64,000 bases of DNA from Desulfomicrobium sp. UBA5193 (GTDB taxonomy: Bacteria > Desulfobacterota > Desulfovibrionia > Desulfovibrionales > Desulfomicrobiaceae). Every line of letters starts with the position of its first letter. The stretch's first letter is position 1. Made by a program: the position numbers and the translations under genes. The notes under the pieces are model-generated. The model saw only the letters and a program-made list of their open reading frames with translations, did no database searches and was not told the DNA's origin. The DNA lies in assembly GCA_002412965.1 (NCBI GenBank), contig DHWB01000002.1, positions 1 to 64,000 on the forward strand, in the 5' to 3' direction. Below, in pieces: positions 53,181 through 63,177 of this stretch.

Positions 53181-54683
53181 GTGACAGCTTCAGTGCCAGC
53201 GGTCAGCCTGCGCGGCATCACCAAGGTCTTCGGCGCGGTGCGGGCCAACAACGACATCAGCCTCGACATCCATGCGGGCCGGATCAAGGCGCTGCTCGGC
53301 GAAAACGGGGCGGGCAAGAGCACGCTCATGTCCATCCTGGCCGGTCATTATCTCCCCGACAGCGGCGAGATCCTCATCGACGGCCAGCACCGCACACTGC
53401 GCTCCACCAAGGATGCGATCATGGCCGGAATCGGCATGGTCTATCAGCACTTCATGCTCGTGGAAGCCATGACCGTAGCCGAGAACGTTTTCCTCGGCCA
53501 GGAGCCGGGCTTTTTCCTTTCGCCGCGCGCCATGCAGGAACAGGTCCGGGTTCTCGGCCAGGGCTTCGGCCTGGATGTGGATCCGGCCGCCCGCGTGGCG
53601 GACCTGTCCATGGGCGAGAAGCAGCGGGTGGAGATCCTGAAGCTGCTGCAGCGCAAGAGCCGAATCCTCATCTTCGACGAGCCCACGGCCGTGCTCACCC
53701 CCCAGGAAGCCGAGCAACTCTTCGGAGCCCTGCGGAGCATGGCGGCGCAAGGCAAGGCCATCGTCTACATCTCCCACAAACTCGGCGAGGTCATGGCCCT
53801 GGCCGACGAGATCGCCATCCTGCGACGCGGAGAAGTGGTGGACGAGGTGCCGGCCAGCGAGGTGCATTCGCCCTCCGACCTGGCCCGGCGCATGGTCGGA
53901 CGGGAGGTGCTGCTTGAAGTGCGGCGCGACCCCGTGGAGTTGCGCCAGAACGTGCTGCGCATGGAGAACGTGGGCTCCGGGATCCTGCGCGAAGTTTCGC
54001 TCAGCCTGCGGCAGGGAGAGGTCCTGGCCGTGGTCGGCGTGGCCGGCAACGGCCAGAAGGATCTGGTCGAAGCCATCTGCGGCCTGAGCGAACCGGATAA
54101 GGGCGAGATCACCGTGCTCGGCAAGAGCTGGAAGAACTTTTTCTCCGATCCGTCCTGGCAGGGGGGCCTCAGCTACATCCCCGAAGACCGCATGGGCCTG
54201 GCGGTTTGCCGGGGCATGGACCTGGTCGACAATTTTCTGCTGACCACCCGCCAAGGGTACTCCTCATCCATCTGGCTGCAGCGCGACAAGGCCAGAACCG
54301 TGGCCGAGGAGCTGGTCCGGCAGTTCAAGGTTTCCCCGCCCGACGTGTCCTGTCAGGCCCGCCAACTCTCCGGCGGCAACCTGCAGAAGATGGTCCTGGC
54401 GCGGGAATTCCACCGCAGGCCGCGCCTCATCGTGGCCGAGCAGCCCACCCAGGGCCTCGATGTCTCGGCCATCGAGGAGGTCTGGACCACCCTGCTGGCG
54501 GCCCGCGAGGAAGCGGGAATCCTGCTGGTCACGGGCGACCTGTCCGAGGCCCTGGCCCTGGCCGATCGCATCGCGGTCATGTACGGTGGCCGCATCGTCG
54601 ACACTTTTGCCGCCGACGACCAGCATCGCGTTGACCGCATCGGCCAGATGATGGCGGGCATGAAACCGGATGCCGACGACTGA
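53181..54683 (+). CDS. Nucleoside ABC transporter ATP-binding protein, duplicated ATPase
   Basis: 500-residue protein with two ATPase domains, typical of sugar and nucleoside importers (RbsA/NupO type). The first has Walker A GENGAGKST and LSMGEKQRVEILKLLQ; the second has a degenerate Walker A (VVGVAGNGQKDL), QLSGGNLQKMVLAREF and EQPTQGLDVSAIE. It starts at a GTG 3 bases after gpt with AGGGATAGGAC upstream. It completes the BMP transporter. Its end overlaps the methyltransferase gene by 14 bases. Confidence 0.93.
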   Translation: MTASVPAVSLRGITKVFGAVRANNDISLDIHAGRIKALLGENGAGKSTLMSILAGHYLPDSGEILIDGQHRTLRSTKDAIMAGIGMVYQHFMLVEAMTVAENVFLGQEPGFFLSPRAMQEQVRVLGQGFGLDVDPAARVADLSMGEKQRVEILKLLQRKSRILIFDEPTAVLTPQEAEQLFGALRSMAAQGKAIVYISHKLGEVMALADEIAILRRGEVVDEVPASEVHSPSDLARRMVGREVLLEVRRDPVELRQNVLRMENVGSGILREVSLSLRQGEVLAVVGVAGNGQKDLVEAICGLSEPDKGEITVLGKSWKNFFSDPSWQGGLSYIPEDRMGLAVCRGMDLVDNFLLTTRQGYSSSIWLQRDKARTVAEELVRQFKVSPPDVSCQARQLSGGNLQKMVLAREFHRRPRLIVAEQPTQGLDVSAIEEVWTTLLAAREEAGILLVTGDLSEALALADRIAVMYGGRIVDTFAADDQHRVDRIGQMMAGMKPDADD

Positions 54684-55329
54684 GATTCCCGAATCATCCC
54701 AGCGCATCAACGTGCAGGCCGCCGGACGGACCTGGCTGCTGGAGCGTCCGGCGGATCTGGAGTCGCTCTGGCAGTCCATGGACGAGGACGATCCGAAGGC
54801 CGAGGAGCACATCCCCTATTGGGTGGAGCTCTGGCCCGCGACATTGGCCCTGTGCGGCTGGCTGGCCCGGCAGGAGCTGCGCGGGCGCAGATGCCTGGAC
54901 CTCGGCTGCGGGCTGGGGCTGTCCGCCCTGCAGGCCTCAAGCCTGGGCGCACAGGTGGTGGGCATGGACTTCGAGCGTGCCGCCCTGCGCTTTGCAGCCA
55001 GAAACGCCCGCATAAACGCCGTCGCCTCACCGCTCTGGGTTTGCATGGACTGGAACTGGCCGGGATTTAAACCCGCTTCCTTCGACCGTATCTGGGGGGG
55101 CGACGTTTTTTACGAGCAGAGATTTTTCGATCCCCTGGAGAAGCTCCTGCTGCACTGCCTGGCCCCCGGAGGCCGGGTCTGGTTCGGTGATCCCGAGCGG
55201 AGCGTATCCAATACAGTTTGGGCCAGGTTCATCCGTCGGGGCTGGCAGGTCAAGAATCAGGGCCGTGAGGTGGTTCCCTATGACCAGGCGCAAATGACGG
55301 TCAATGTCTGGGAACTCTCCCGTCCGTAA
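54670..55329 (+). CDS. Class I SAM-dependent methyltransferase, METTL21/Nnt1-like
   Basis: 219-residue methyltransferase. The HIPYWVELWPATLALCGWL element before motif I (CLDLGCGLGLSALQAS) is a pattern seen in the lysine and arginine protein methyltransferases of the METTL21/ETFB-KMT type. Motif II is VVGMDFE and a later WGGDVFYEQ strand corresponds to the post-I active site. The overlap with the transporter ATPase gene suggests co-expression, but a role related to nucleosides is not supported by sequence. Confidence 0.8.
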   Translation: MPTTEIPESSQRINVQAAGRTWLLERPADLESLWQSMDEDDPKAEEHIPYWVELWPATLALCGWLARQELRGRRCLDLGCGLGLSALQASSLGAQVVGMDFERAALRFAARNARINAVASPLWVCMDWNWPGFKPASFDRIWGGDVFYEQRFFDPLEKLLLHCLAPGGRVWFGDPERSVSNTVWARFIRRGWQVKNQGREVVPYDQAQMTVNVWELSRP

Positions 55330-55346
55330 AGTTGAAAGGAGGAAGC

Positions 55347-55766
55347 ATGGGTCAGACTATTCGCTTCGGAGTCTCGCTTGACTCCGAGCTGCTGGAAAAA
55401 TTCGACGCGCTGTGCGAGGAGCGCTGCTATCAGACCCGCTCCGAAGCCATCCGCGACCTGATCAGGGGCACCTTGGTGCAAAAGGAATGGGAAGACCTGA
55501 ACAAGGAGATGGTCGGCACCCTGACCCTGGTCTATGACCACCATCACTCCGATCTGGCGCAGAAGATGACCGAAATCCAGCACTCCTCGCTCGATGTGAT
55601 CGTCACCTCGCTGCATATCCACCTCGACCACCACAACTGCATGGAAGTGCTCATCCTGCGCGGTCCGGGCCAGGACATCAAGGCCACGGCCGAGCGGCTC
55701 ATCTCGACCAAGGGTGTGAAGCACGGCAAGCTGAGCCTGGCCACCACCGGACAGGACCTGACCTGA
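55347..55766 (+). CDS. nikR: Nickel-responsive transcriptional regulator
   Basis: 139-residue protein with an N-terminal ribbon-helix-helix (IRFGVSLDSELLEKFDALCE) and a C-terminal ACT-like nickel-binding domain. Its ligands correspond to His79, His90, His92 and Cys98 (EIQHSS, SLHIHLDHHNC). Ligand set matches E. coli NikR, so it should bind Ni(II) and repress nickel uptake genes. RBS AAAGGAGG is 4 bases before the ATG. Its TGA overlaps the folE2 ATG, which is an unusual partner. Nickel matters in sulfate reducers for hydrogenases. Confidence 0.94.
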   Translation: MGQTIRFGVSLDSELLEKFDALCEERCYQTRSEAIRDLIRGTLVQKEWEDLNKEMVGTLTLVYDHHHSDLAQKMTEIQHSSLDVIVTSLHIHLDHHNCMEVLILRGPGQDIKATAERLISTKGVKHGKLSLATTGQDLT

Positions 55767-56581
55767 TGCGTGACATACAAAGCGGACCGGCCGACGTGGC
55801 CCTGCGCATAGACCGGGTAGGCGTCAAGAACCTGTCCATCCCCCTGACCGTGCGCGACCGCGCCAAGGGCCGTCAGCAGACCGTGGCCCGCGTTGACCTG
55901 AGCGTGGACCTGCCGGCCGAATTCAAGGGCACGCACATGAGCCGTTTCCTGGAGGCCCTGCGCGACATGGACACGGCCCTGGACGCGGCCAGTTGCAAGA
56001 ACCTCCTCCTCGACCTGCGCGACCGCCTGCAGGCCCGCAGCTCCCATCTGTGCTTTCTCTTCACCTATTTTCTGGAGCAGCGCGCGCCGGTCACGGGCAG
56101 TCCGGCGCTGATGGACTATGCCTGCTTTCTGCGCGGCGTGCTGCTGGGCGGCGAGGTCGAGCTGATCCTGGGCGTGGAGGTGCCGGTCATGACCGTCTGC
56201 CCCTGCTCCAAGGCCATCTCGCGCGAAGGGGCGCACAGCCAGCGGGCCATGGTCCGCATCGAGGCGCAGTGTTCGGGCATGCTCTGGCTTGAAGACCTCA
56301 TCGCCATTGCCCAGGAGTCCGGCTCGTCCCCGGTCTATGCGCTCCTGAAGCGCGAGGATGAGAAGTACGTCACCGAGGCCGCCTTTGCCGCGCCGACCTT
56401 CGTGGAGGACGTGGTCCGCAATGCCGCGTCCCGGCTCAAAGCCCATCCCAAGGTGCGCGGCTTTCGCGTCGAGGTGGAATCCTTCGAATCCATCCACAAC
56501 CACAGCGCCTACGCCTGCATAGACCAGATGGATGCCGAGCAGCACCTCCTTGACGCAGGCCCTGTTCTGGATACTATGTAG
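55766..56581 (+). CDS. folE2: GTP cyclohydrolase FolE2 (type IB)
   Basis: 271-residue enzyme that opens GTP to 7,8-dihydroneopterin triphosphate, the first step of folate and queuosine-type synthesis. The family signature CPCSKAISREGAHSQR begins at Cys145, and the GTHMSRF motif is at residues 55-61. FolE2 enzymes tolerate metals other than zinc, unlike FolE. The ATG at 55766 overlaps the nikR stop (TGATG), implying coupling. No second GTP cyclohydrolase is visible in the window. Confidence 0.94.
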   Translation: MRDIQSGPADVALRIDRVGVKNLSIPLTVRDRAKGRQQTVARVDLSVDLPAEFKGTHMSRFLEALRDMDTALDAASCKNLLLDLRDRLQARSSHLCFLFTYFLEQRAPVTGSPALMDYACFLRGVLLGGEVELILGVEVPVMTVCPCSKAISREGAHSQRAMVRIEAQCSGMLWLEDLIAIAQESGSSPVYALLKREDEKYVTEAAFAAPTFVEDVVRNAASRLKAHPKVRGFRVEVESFESIHNHSAYACIDQMDAEQHLLDAGPVLDTM

Positions 56582-56600
56582 TCATGAGCGGAGGTGCCAC

Positions 56601-56966
56601 ATGATGGAAAGCGTGCAGGCCCTGCAGGCCATAAGTGTATCCCAGCAGGTCTCGGCCAATAATGTGGCCAACATGAACACAAGCGAATTTCGCTCCAGCC
56701 GCGTGGAGTATGAGACCGGCCCCGGCGATCAGGGCGTGCGGGCGCGGGAGGTGACGGAAAACACCGATTCCGGACCGCTCGTGCGGGGTGAGGAATATGA
56801 CGACGAGCGCTTGCGCTCCGAGGAGATGCTGGTCGAAGGCTCCAACACGGACCTGGCCACGGAGATGGTGCAGATGGTCGAGAACGAGCAGGCCTTCGCC
56901 GCCAACGCGGCGGCCCTGCACACAAGCATGGACATGACCGGCGTGCTCATCAACATGATGGTTTGA
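56601..56966 (+). CDS. FlgC-like flagellar rod protein
   Basis: 121-residue protein. It has the N-terminal signature VSQQVSANNVANMNTSEFRSS of flagellar rod and hook proteins (ANNVANxxT), and a helical C terminus ending NAAALHTSMDMTGVLINMM. The size is typical of FlgC/FlgB-type rod proteins. The ATG at 56601 has GGAGG 6 bases before it. No other flagellar structural gene is nearby, so it is an orphan; a role in the rod or in another secretion-like organelle is possible. Followed by a strong terminator. Confidence 0.82.
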   Translation: MMESVQALQAISVSQQVSANNVANMNTSEFRSSRVEYETGPGDQGVRAREVTENTDSGPLVRGEEYDDERLRSEEMLVEGSNTDLATEMVQMVENEQAFAANAAALHTSMDMTGVLINMMV

Positions 56967-56992
56967 TGTTTTTGAAGATGAAAGGCTACAAG

Positions 56993-57022
56993 GCCGCCTT
57001 CCGAAAGGGAGGCGGCTTTTTT
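56993..57022 (+). terminator. Rho-independent terminator after the rod-protein gene
   Basis: A GC-rich stem (56993-57002 with 57007-57016, gccgccttcc/ggaggcggc type with GAAA loop) is followed by six T (57017-57022). It ends the nikR-folE2-rod run. Confidence 0.9.
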
Positions 57023-57052
57023 CGTACCAGGGGACGGCATCCGCTGAAAGAC

Positions 57053-57188
57053 ATGGATCCCCGCCTGCGCGGGGATGACATCGTGGTCAGGCGGAGCGAC
57101 TTGCTCTCTTCCTTCTGAACGAAAAAATTCGGCATGAACGACCGGAAAAGGCCTGGATCCCCGCCTGCGCGGGGATCCAGGCCTTTTC
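57053..57188. repeat. REP-like units with a perfect 20-bp palindrome
   Basis: Unit 57053-57079 (atggatccccgc/gcggggatgac) is followed by a unit at 57145-57188 whose arms are perfect complements over 20 bases (57145-57164 and 57169-57188) with a 4-base loop. Core identical to the units at 17.3 and 45.1 kb. Confidence 0.75.
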
Positions 57189-57302
57189 GAAAACAAGGCA
57201 CCCCGTGCCTCTGAACCCAACACCTCCCTGATCGGGGTGCAGGGGGCCGCGCCCCTTGCCCGCCGGAGGCATTCTCTTCCCCTCTCCCTCTCCCTCTGCC
57301 CG

Positions 57303-58178
57303 CTAGTGCCGTTCGTTGGCCAGCCGATCCAGGTCATCGGAGGTGAAGCTGTAAGGTTCCCGGCAGAATTCGCAGGTGATGACGGTGTCTTCGGGCTGGG
57401 CGGCCAGGGACCGGATTTCGTCCACGCCGAGCGTGATGAGGGCCTGCTCGATGCGATCGCGGGAGCAGCCGCAGTGAAAAGCGACGTCCTGGTGCCCGAG
57501 GATTTCGAAAGGGATGCCCCCGAAGATGCGGTCCAGAATCTCCTTCGGAGTGGCTCCGTCCAAAAGCAGCTTGGCCAGCGGAGGCAAGGTTTGAATCCTG
57601 CCGTTAAGGACATCCAGCGCCTCGTCATTGGCCGGAGGCAGGGACTGGATCAGGAAACCTCCGGCGACCACGATGTTGCCGGCGTCATCGGGGATGGCGG
57701 TCAGGCCCATGGCCGAAGGGGTCTGTTCGGAATCAGTCAGGTAATAGGCAATGTCCTCGGCGATCTCGCTCGACACGAGGTTGACCACGCCCTGATAGGG
57801 GCTCTTGAGCAGGAGGTCCTTGGTCACGGTCAGCAATCCCGCGCGTCCCAGGGCGCCGGGGATGTCGAAACGTCCGTCCTTCAGGGGCAAGTCCACGGCC
57901 GGGTTGCCGACATAGCCATGCACCAGACACATGGGATCGGCCTCGACCACGATCTTGCCCAGGGGGCCGTTCCCCTCGAACTTGAGGGCAACCCGCTGCC
58001 GCCCTTTCAAGAGCGCGCCCAGAAGCACTCCGCCCGTGAGGGCGCGGCCCAAAGCCACGGAGGCGGTTGGCCGGGTACGATGCCTGGTGCAGGCGTTCTG
58101 CACGGTGGCCGTGGTCACGCAGGCCAGGGCGCGAACGTTGGCTTCGTCGGAGATGACACGGATAAGATGGTCGTTCAT
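57303..58178 (-). CDS. hslO: Redox-regulated chaperone Hsp33
   Basis: 291-residue chaperone activated by oxidative unfolding. The four zinc-binding cysteines are at Cys236, Cys238 (CGC) and Cys269, Cys272 (CEFC), the CxC/CxxC pattern of Hsp33. The N-terminal half has the substrate-binding fold (VVEADPMCLVHGYVGNP). Complete, normal length. Its start is 7 bases from the end of sfsA on the same strand. Confidence 0.95.
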   Translation of the reverse strand: MNDHLIRVISDEANVRALACVTTATVQNACTRHRTRPTASVALGRALTGGVLLGALLKGRQRVALKFEGNGPLGKIVVEADPMCLVHGYVGNPAVDLPLKDGRFDIPGALGRAGLLTVTKDLLLKSPYQGVVNLVSSEIAEDIAYYLTDSEQTPSAMGLTAIPDDAGNIVVAGGFLIQSLPPANDEALDVLNGRIQTLPPLAKLLLDGATPKEILDRIFGGIPFEILGHQDVAFHCGCSRDRIEQALITLGVDEIRSLAAQPEDTVITCEFCREPYSFTSDDLDRLANERH

Positions 58179-58184
58179 GTGCGA

Positions 58185-58952
58185 TTATCCCAATTTTTGT
58201 TTATTGCGTCGGGCCTTAAGCGTGCCGGTGAGGGCGTCATCGCAAGTCCCGCGTGAAATGACAGGCAGACGGCGGCCCAAGGCAATGCCCTCGGGACTGG
58301 CGTGCACGACATGAGGCAAAAATTCCACCCCCTTGTCCATGGCCTGCCAAAAAAGCTCGGCGAACCTGGCATCGATGAAATCCGCAGGCCCGAAACACGC
58401 CCCGTCCGGCCGCTGCACCGCCAGAAACACACCCACGCGCACACCCTGCGCGGCCAGGTCCATGAGTTCGCACAGATGCTTCTGGCCCCGCTCGGTCACC
58501 GCGTCCGGGAAGCAGGCCACATCATCCTCGACCATGGTCACGTTTTTGGCCTCGATCCAGAATTCCCCGTCCGGTCCAGAGAGCCTCGCATCCAGGCGCG
58601 AAGCACCGTGCATGGCTTCGGGCAGAAACTCAGGGTACCCGCACAACTCTGCGATGACGCCCGCCTCCCAGGCTTTCTTGAGCAGGCGGTTGGGCGTTAG
58701 GGTGTTGACCCCGACCCAGTCCCCGCATGGGCGAACCAACTCCAGCGTGTAGGGCAGCTTGCGCCCGGGGGCGGCGGCGGGGGAGATGAACACGTCCATG
58801 CCCGGCCGCAGCAGCCCGAGCATGGAGCCGGAGTTGTTGGTATGCACGGTCAGTGGCTGGCCGTCGATGAGTACGTGAACCAGAAAGCGCTTTTCGCGGG
58901 AGACAAAGACGGCGGTGCGGCTTTGGGGTGGAAATTTCAGGAGGTGATGCAT
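58185..58952 (-). CDS. sfsA: SfsA-family DNA/RNA nuclease
   Basis: 255-residue protein. The start at 58952 (MHHLLKFPPQSRTAVFVSR) is followed by VHTNNSGSMLGLLRPG, SfsA signatures, and FWIEAKNVTMVEDDVACFPDA, the PD-(D/E)xK-like nuclease motif. Length is close to the 234-240 residues of E. coli SfsA. First named as a sugar-fermentation stimulation protein; nuclease activity has been reported in related proteins. It is divergent from the sigma-54 activator gene by 84 bases. Confidence 0.92.
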   Translation of the reverse strand: MHHLLKFPPQSRTAVFVSREKRFLVHVLIDGQPLTVHTNNSGSMLGLLRPGMDVFISPAAAPGRKLPYTLELVRPCGDWVGVNTLTPNRLLKKAWEAGVIAELCGYPEFLPEAMHGASRLDARLSGPDGEFWIEAKNVTMVEDDVACFPDAVTERGQKHLCELMDLAAQGVRVGVFLAVQRPDGACFGPADFIDARFAELFWQAMDKGVEFLPHVVHASPEGIALGRRLPVISRGTCDDALTGTLKARRNKQKLG

Positions 58953-59036
58953 TTTTGGAGTTGCTTTTCTGTCATAATCTTGACAGTTAGGCAGAATCGG
59001 AACAGCGTTGATTCCATCCCCGTTCCAGGAGAATCT

Positions 59037-60044
<1,008 letters not shown>

Positions 60045-60075
60045 CATTGTGCCCAATTCTTGCTAGCAGCAGACC

Positions 60076-63000
60076 GTGCGCACACGCCCCCTTGCCAGCC
60101 TGATCTGGCTTCTCGTCCCGGCCATACTGGGCTTTTTTCCTCTCCATACTGCTTTTGGAGCGACCTTGACGTGGAAGAAGCTCCCCACAAAAGAAGTGCT
60201 CGTCTTTAAGTTCGAGAGCCGTCTGCCCTCGGCGGAGCCCAGACAGCGGGGCCTGACCCAAATTCAGATCCCCATCCCCTGGAGCTTTTGGCAAAAGGAG
60301 CGCAAGCCGAGCAACCCGGCGTATTCCGAGACCTCGCTGATCAAGGAAATGACGATCACCCAGGACGGAGTTCTGATTCAAACTCGCTCAGACGACTTTG
60401 TTTATTCCTCTTCGGCCGCCCCCAAGCTCAAAACGCTGACCCTTGAATTTTACCCCCCCGCAAAAGAGGAAGAGCCGGATTCGCGGAATGACACACGGGA
60501 ACAGGCGGGCGAGGCCGAAAAAATATCCGGCAATGCAACGCAAACCAATGCCTCTGTCCCTGAAGAACCTGCCCAAACCTCCGCGCCAGGAGCGCAGGAC
60601 AACGAGACGCAGCCTGTCTCCCCCGCGCAACCCGGCTCTGCGGAATCAAGCCTGAACACAACCGCCCTTTCCGACCAAACGCCGTTGTTGCCGAAAACGC
60701 CGTCATTTCTTTCAGGAGCGTCGACCTTGCGCAGCAAGATCATGCGCCCCGGTCAGGAAGACCCGCAGCAGGCCGGCACCGAAGCAGTCGCGATTTCAGA
60801 CTTTCAGGTGCGCAGGCCCATTGACCGCAACGCGCCGCCTTCTCTTCAGACGCAGAACACCACCGCAAATGAAACGGCGCCCCACGCCAGCAGCCCGCCC
60901 GCTCAAAACCAGTCCGCAGCCCTGGCCACCGAGAATGAGGGGCAGCTCCCACTCGACACGACCGCCAAGGCCCAGGACGAAAACGTTGCATCGCCCCCGG
61001 CCATGCCTGAAGGTGCGGCCGCACCGATGCGAGAGGATGTGCCCCATCCCGCACAGGCTGACCTCGCGACGCAAGCGACAGCCGGAAACCTGACTGTAAG
61101 CACAACCGTTGATCCGACCCATGCCGAACCCGAAAAGAGCCAGCCTGAGCCGCAAGCCCAGAACAATTCGCTCACGACCCTGAACGCCACTGCTCAGGAC
61201 AATGGCACCCTGGACAACAGCACAGCGGAACTGGAAGCCTTGTACAAGACAGCCCAATCCGCCTTGATGGCAGGCGACATCAAGGCTGGGCGGGCGGCCG
61301 TGACCGCCATGATCGAACACCCCAAAGCCCCCGCACCCCTGCGTGAGGAGCTGCTCTACACTTTGGCCGACGTCGTCATGCAGGAAGGCAAAGAGGATAT
61401 GGAAGGCAATTTCACCGCCATCCTCGATGCCTATGAGACGGCCAAATACGCAAATCCGAATTCGCCCAACGTGCCCGAAGCCCTGTCCAGAATCGGCTAC
61501 CTGCACCTTTCCGTGGGCAATGTGCCCGAGGCCAAGGGGCACTTTGACCTGCTGCGCAGAAAATACCCGGACAATCCGCGGGTCGCCTTGATCGACTACT
61601 ATTGGGGCGAGCATTACATGCGGCGCAAAGAGTACGCACGCGCCGCTGAACATTTCCAGTACGCGATCCAGAATTTTCCCATGAGTGCGACCGTTCAGCC
61701 GAGCACCGTGGGGCTGCTCAAGGCCTTCACGGAGCTCGGCTTTTTCGAGAAAGCCATGGAAATCGTGAACAGCATCGAAAAGCGCTGGCCGAAATATTAT
61801 CTGAGCGACCCGTCCTTTCTGATGGCCGCCGGATATGCGGCCATGCTCAGCGGCAACCTGGACCGCGCGAAGGATTTTTTCTGGGCCTACACCAACATCG
61901 TTCCGCAGGCGCCTGATGTCGATGTGGCCATGGCCCGCATCGGCGACATCCACCTCAAGCAGGGGAAATCGGATTCTGCCAGGGAGATCTACCACCGCAC
62001 CGCCGAGATGTATCCCGACCGGGAAGGCGGACTCATTGCCCAGATGCGTCTGGCCGAGGAAGGCGTCCTCGACGCCCCCTCCATCGCGGACATGGACCCC
62101 GTGTTTGGCCGCCCCTCCGCCAATCCCGAGCAGATCTACTCTCGCATCCTGGAGCACGCGGACAGCCCGCTGGCGCCTGTGGCCAAGCTGAAGCTGGCCA
62201 TGTGGCAGCTGTGGAACAAAAAATTCGCCGACAGCCTGGAAAGCATCCGCCGTTTCCAGGAAGACTATCCCGGCCATGAACTGTTGCCCAAGGCGCGGGA
62301 AGTGGCGGACAAGGCTCTGCGGGATTGGATCATGCAGGATCTGGAACAGAAAGATTTCGCGGGAGCCGCCCAGCACTGGACCGAGCATGAACACATGTAC
62401 CAGGGCAGGGAGCTCGATCCACAAATCAGATTGGTCCTGGCCACCGCTTTCATGCAGACCGGAGAGCCGCAAAAGGCTCTCGACATGGCTAGGCCCTTTG
62501 TCTTTGGGTCCATCCCACGCGGAGAATTCTCCGAAGCAGGCCTGGACCTGACCCTGGCCATGCTCGTGGATTTGCAGCAGTGGCGTGATATCCTTGACCT
62601 CGCCACGCGTGTCGCGCCCTGGAACCTCGGGATTGAACGACAACGCCAGGTCGACTATGCCGCCGCCTTGGCGCACGAAAAACTGGATCAGCCTTCCAGG
62701 GCCAAGCCGCTGTGGACCAAATTGGCGACGGATGTCGGTTTGACCGATACGCAGCGGGGATATGCCCATTATTTCCTGGGCCGGGGATCCATGATTTCCG
62801 GCGACATGGAACAGGCCGGCATCCTCGGCCAGGAGGCCTTGGAACTCCTTAAGAAGGAGAAGGCGGACCTGTCCAAAATCAAGGAAACCCTCGAACTTCT
62901 GATTCAGGCCGCAGACAGAAGCGGACGCGCCCAGGAAGCCCTGGCCTGGAGCCTGGAGTACGACGATTACGTATCCGAGGATGACCGGGATTGGCCTGCG

Positions 63001-63168
63001 CACACCTATCGCACGGCAATTCTCTACAAGAAGAACGGCGAGATGAAGAAGTGGTCGGAAAACTTGAACAGGCTGAGGGAGCTCTTCCCAAACTCGCTGC
63101 ATGGTCGTATGGCTGCCGCTGAGTTGGAAGGGGTACGCCTGGAAAAGGAAGCCGGGAAATTTCGCTAG
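60076..63168 (+). CDS. Large exported TPR-repeat protein
   Basis: 1030-residue protein. The N terminus (SLIWLLVPAILGFFPLHTAFGA) is a signal peptide, so it is probably periplasmic or membrane-anchored. Residues 120-390 are a low-complexity segment rich in Pro, Ala, Gln, Asn and Thr, with repeated NxS/T tracts. From about 400 to the end it has many tetratricopeptide-like repeats (for example ALSRIGYLHLSVGNVPEAKGHF). The GTG start has no strong Shine-Dalgarno. The multiple NxT sites in the linker would be accessible to the PglB-type oligosaccharyltransferase of this genome; that is an inference. Possible role in envelope or flagellar assembly. Confidence 0.82.
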   Translation: MRTRPLASLIWLLVPAILGFFPLHTAFGATLTWKKLPTKEVLVFKFESRLPSAEPRQRGLTQIQIPIPWSFWQKERKPSNPAYSETSLIKEMTITQDGVLIQTRSDDFVYSSSAAPKLKTLTLEFYPPAKEEEPDSRNDTREQAGEAEKISGNATQTNASVPEEPAQTSAPGAQDNETQPVSPAQPGSAESSLNTTALSDQTPLLPKTPSFLSGASTLRSKIMRPGQEDPQQAGTEAVAISDFQVRRPIDRNAPPSLQTQNTTANETAPHASSPPAQNQSAALATENEGQLPLDTTAKAQDENVASPPAMPEGAAAPMREDVPHPAQADLATQATAGNLTVSTTVDPTHAEPEKSQPEPQAQNNSLTTLNATAQDNGTLDNSTAELEALYKTAQSALMAGDIKAGRAAVTAMIEHPKAPAPLREELLYTLADVVMQEGKEDMEGNFTAILDAYETAKYANPNSPNVPEALSRIGYLHLSVGNVPEAKGHFDLLRRKYPDNPRVALIDYYWGEHYMRRKEYARAAEHFQYAIQNFPMSATVQPSTVGLLKAFTELGFFEKAMEIVNSIEKRWPKYYLSDPSFLMAAGYAAMLSGNLDRAKDFFWAYTNIVPQAPDVDVAMARIGDIHLKQGKSDSAREIYHRTAEMYPDREGGLIAQMRLAEEGVLDAPSIADMDPVFGRPSANPEQIYSRILEHADSPLAPVAKLKLAMWQLWNKKFADSLESIRRFQEDYPGHELLPKAREVADKALRDWIMQDLEQKDFAGAAQHWTEHEHMYQGRELDPQIRLVLATAFMQTGEPQKALDMARPFVFGSIPRGEFSEAGLDLTLAMLVDLQQWRDILDLATRVAPWNLGIERQRQVDYAAALAHEKLDQPSRAKPLWTKLATDVGLTDTQRGYAHYFLGRGSMISGDMEQAGILGQEALELLKKEKADLSKIKETLELLIQAADRSGRAQEALAWSLEYDDYVSEDDRDWPAHTYRTAILYKKNGEMKKWSENLNRLRELFPNSLHGRMAAAELEGVRLEKEAGKFR

Positions 63169-63177
63169 GAGGATGAC

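Larger units (their letters stand above)
56967..57302. other. Intergenic region with terminator and REP-like repeats
   Basis: About 336 bases between the rod gene and hsp33. It holds a rho-independent terminator, two REP-like units and a 20-bp palindrome, listed separately. The remainder has no gene. Confidence 0.7.
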
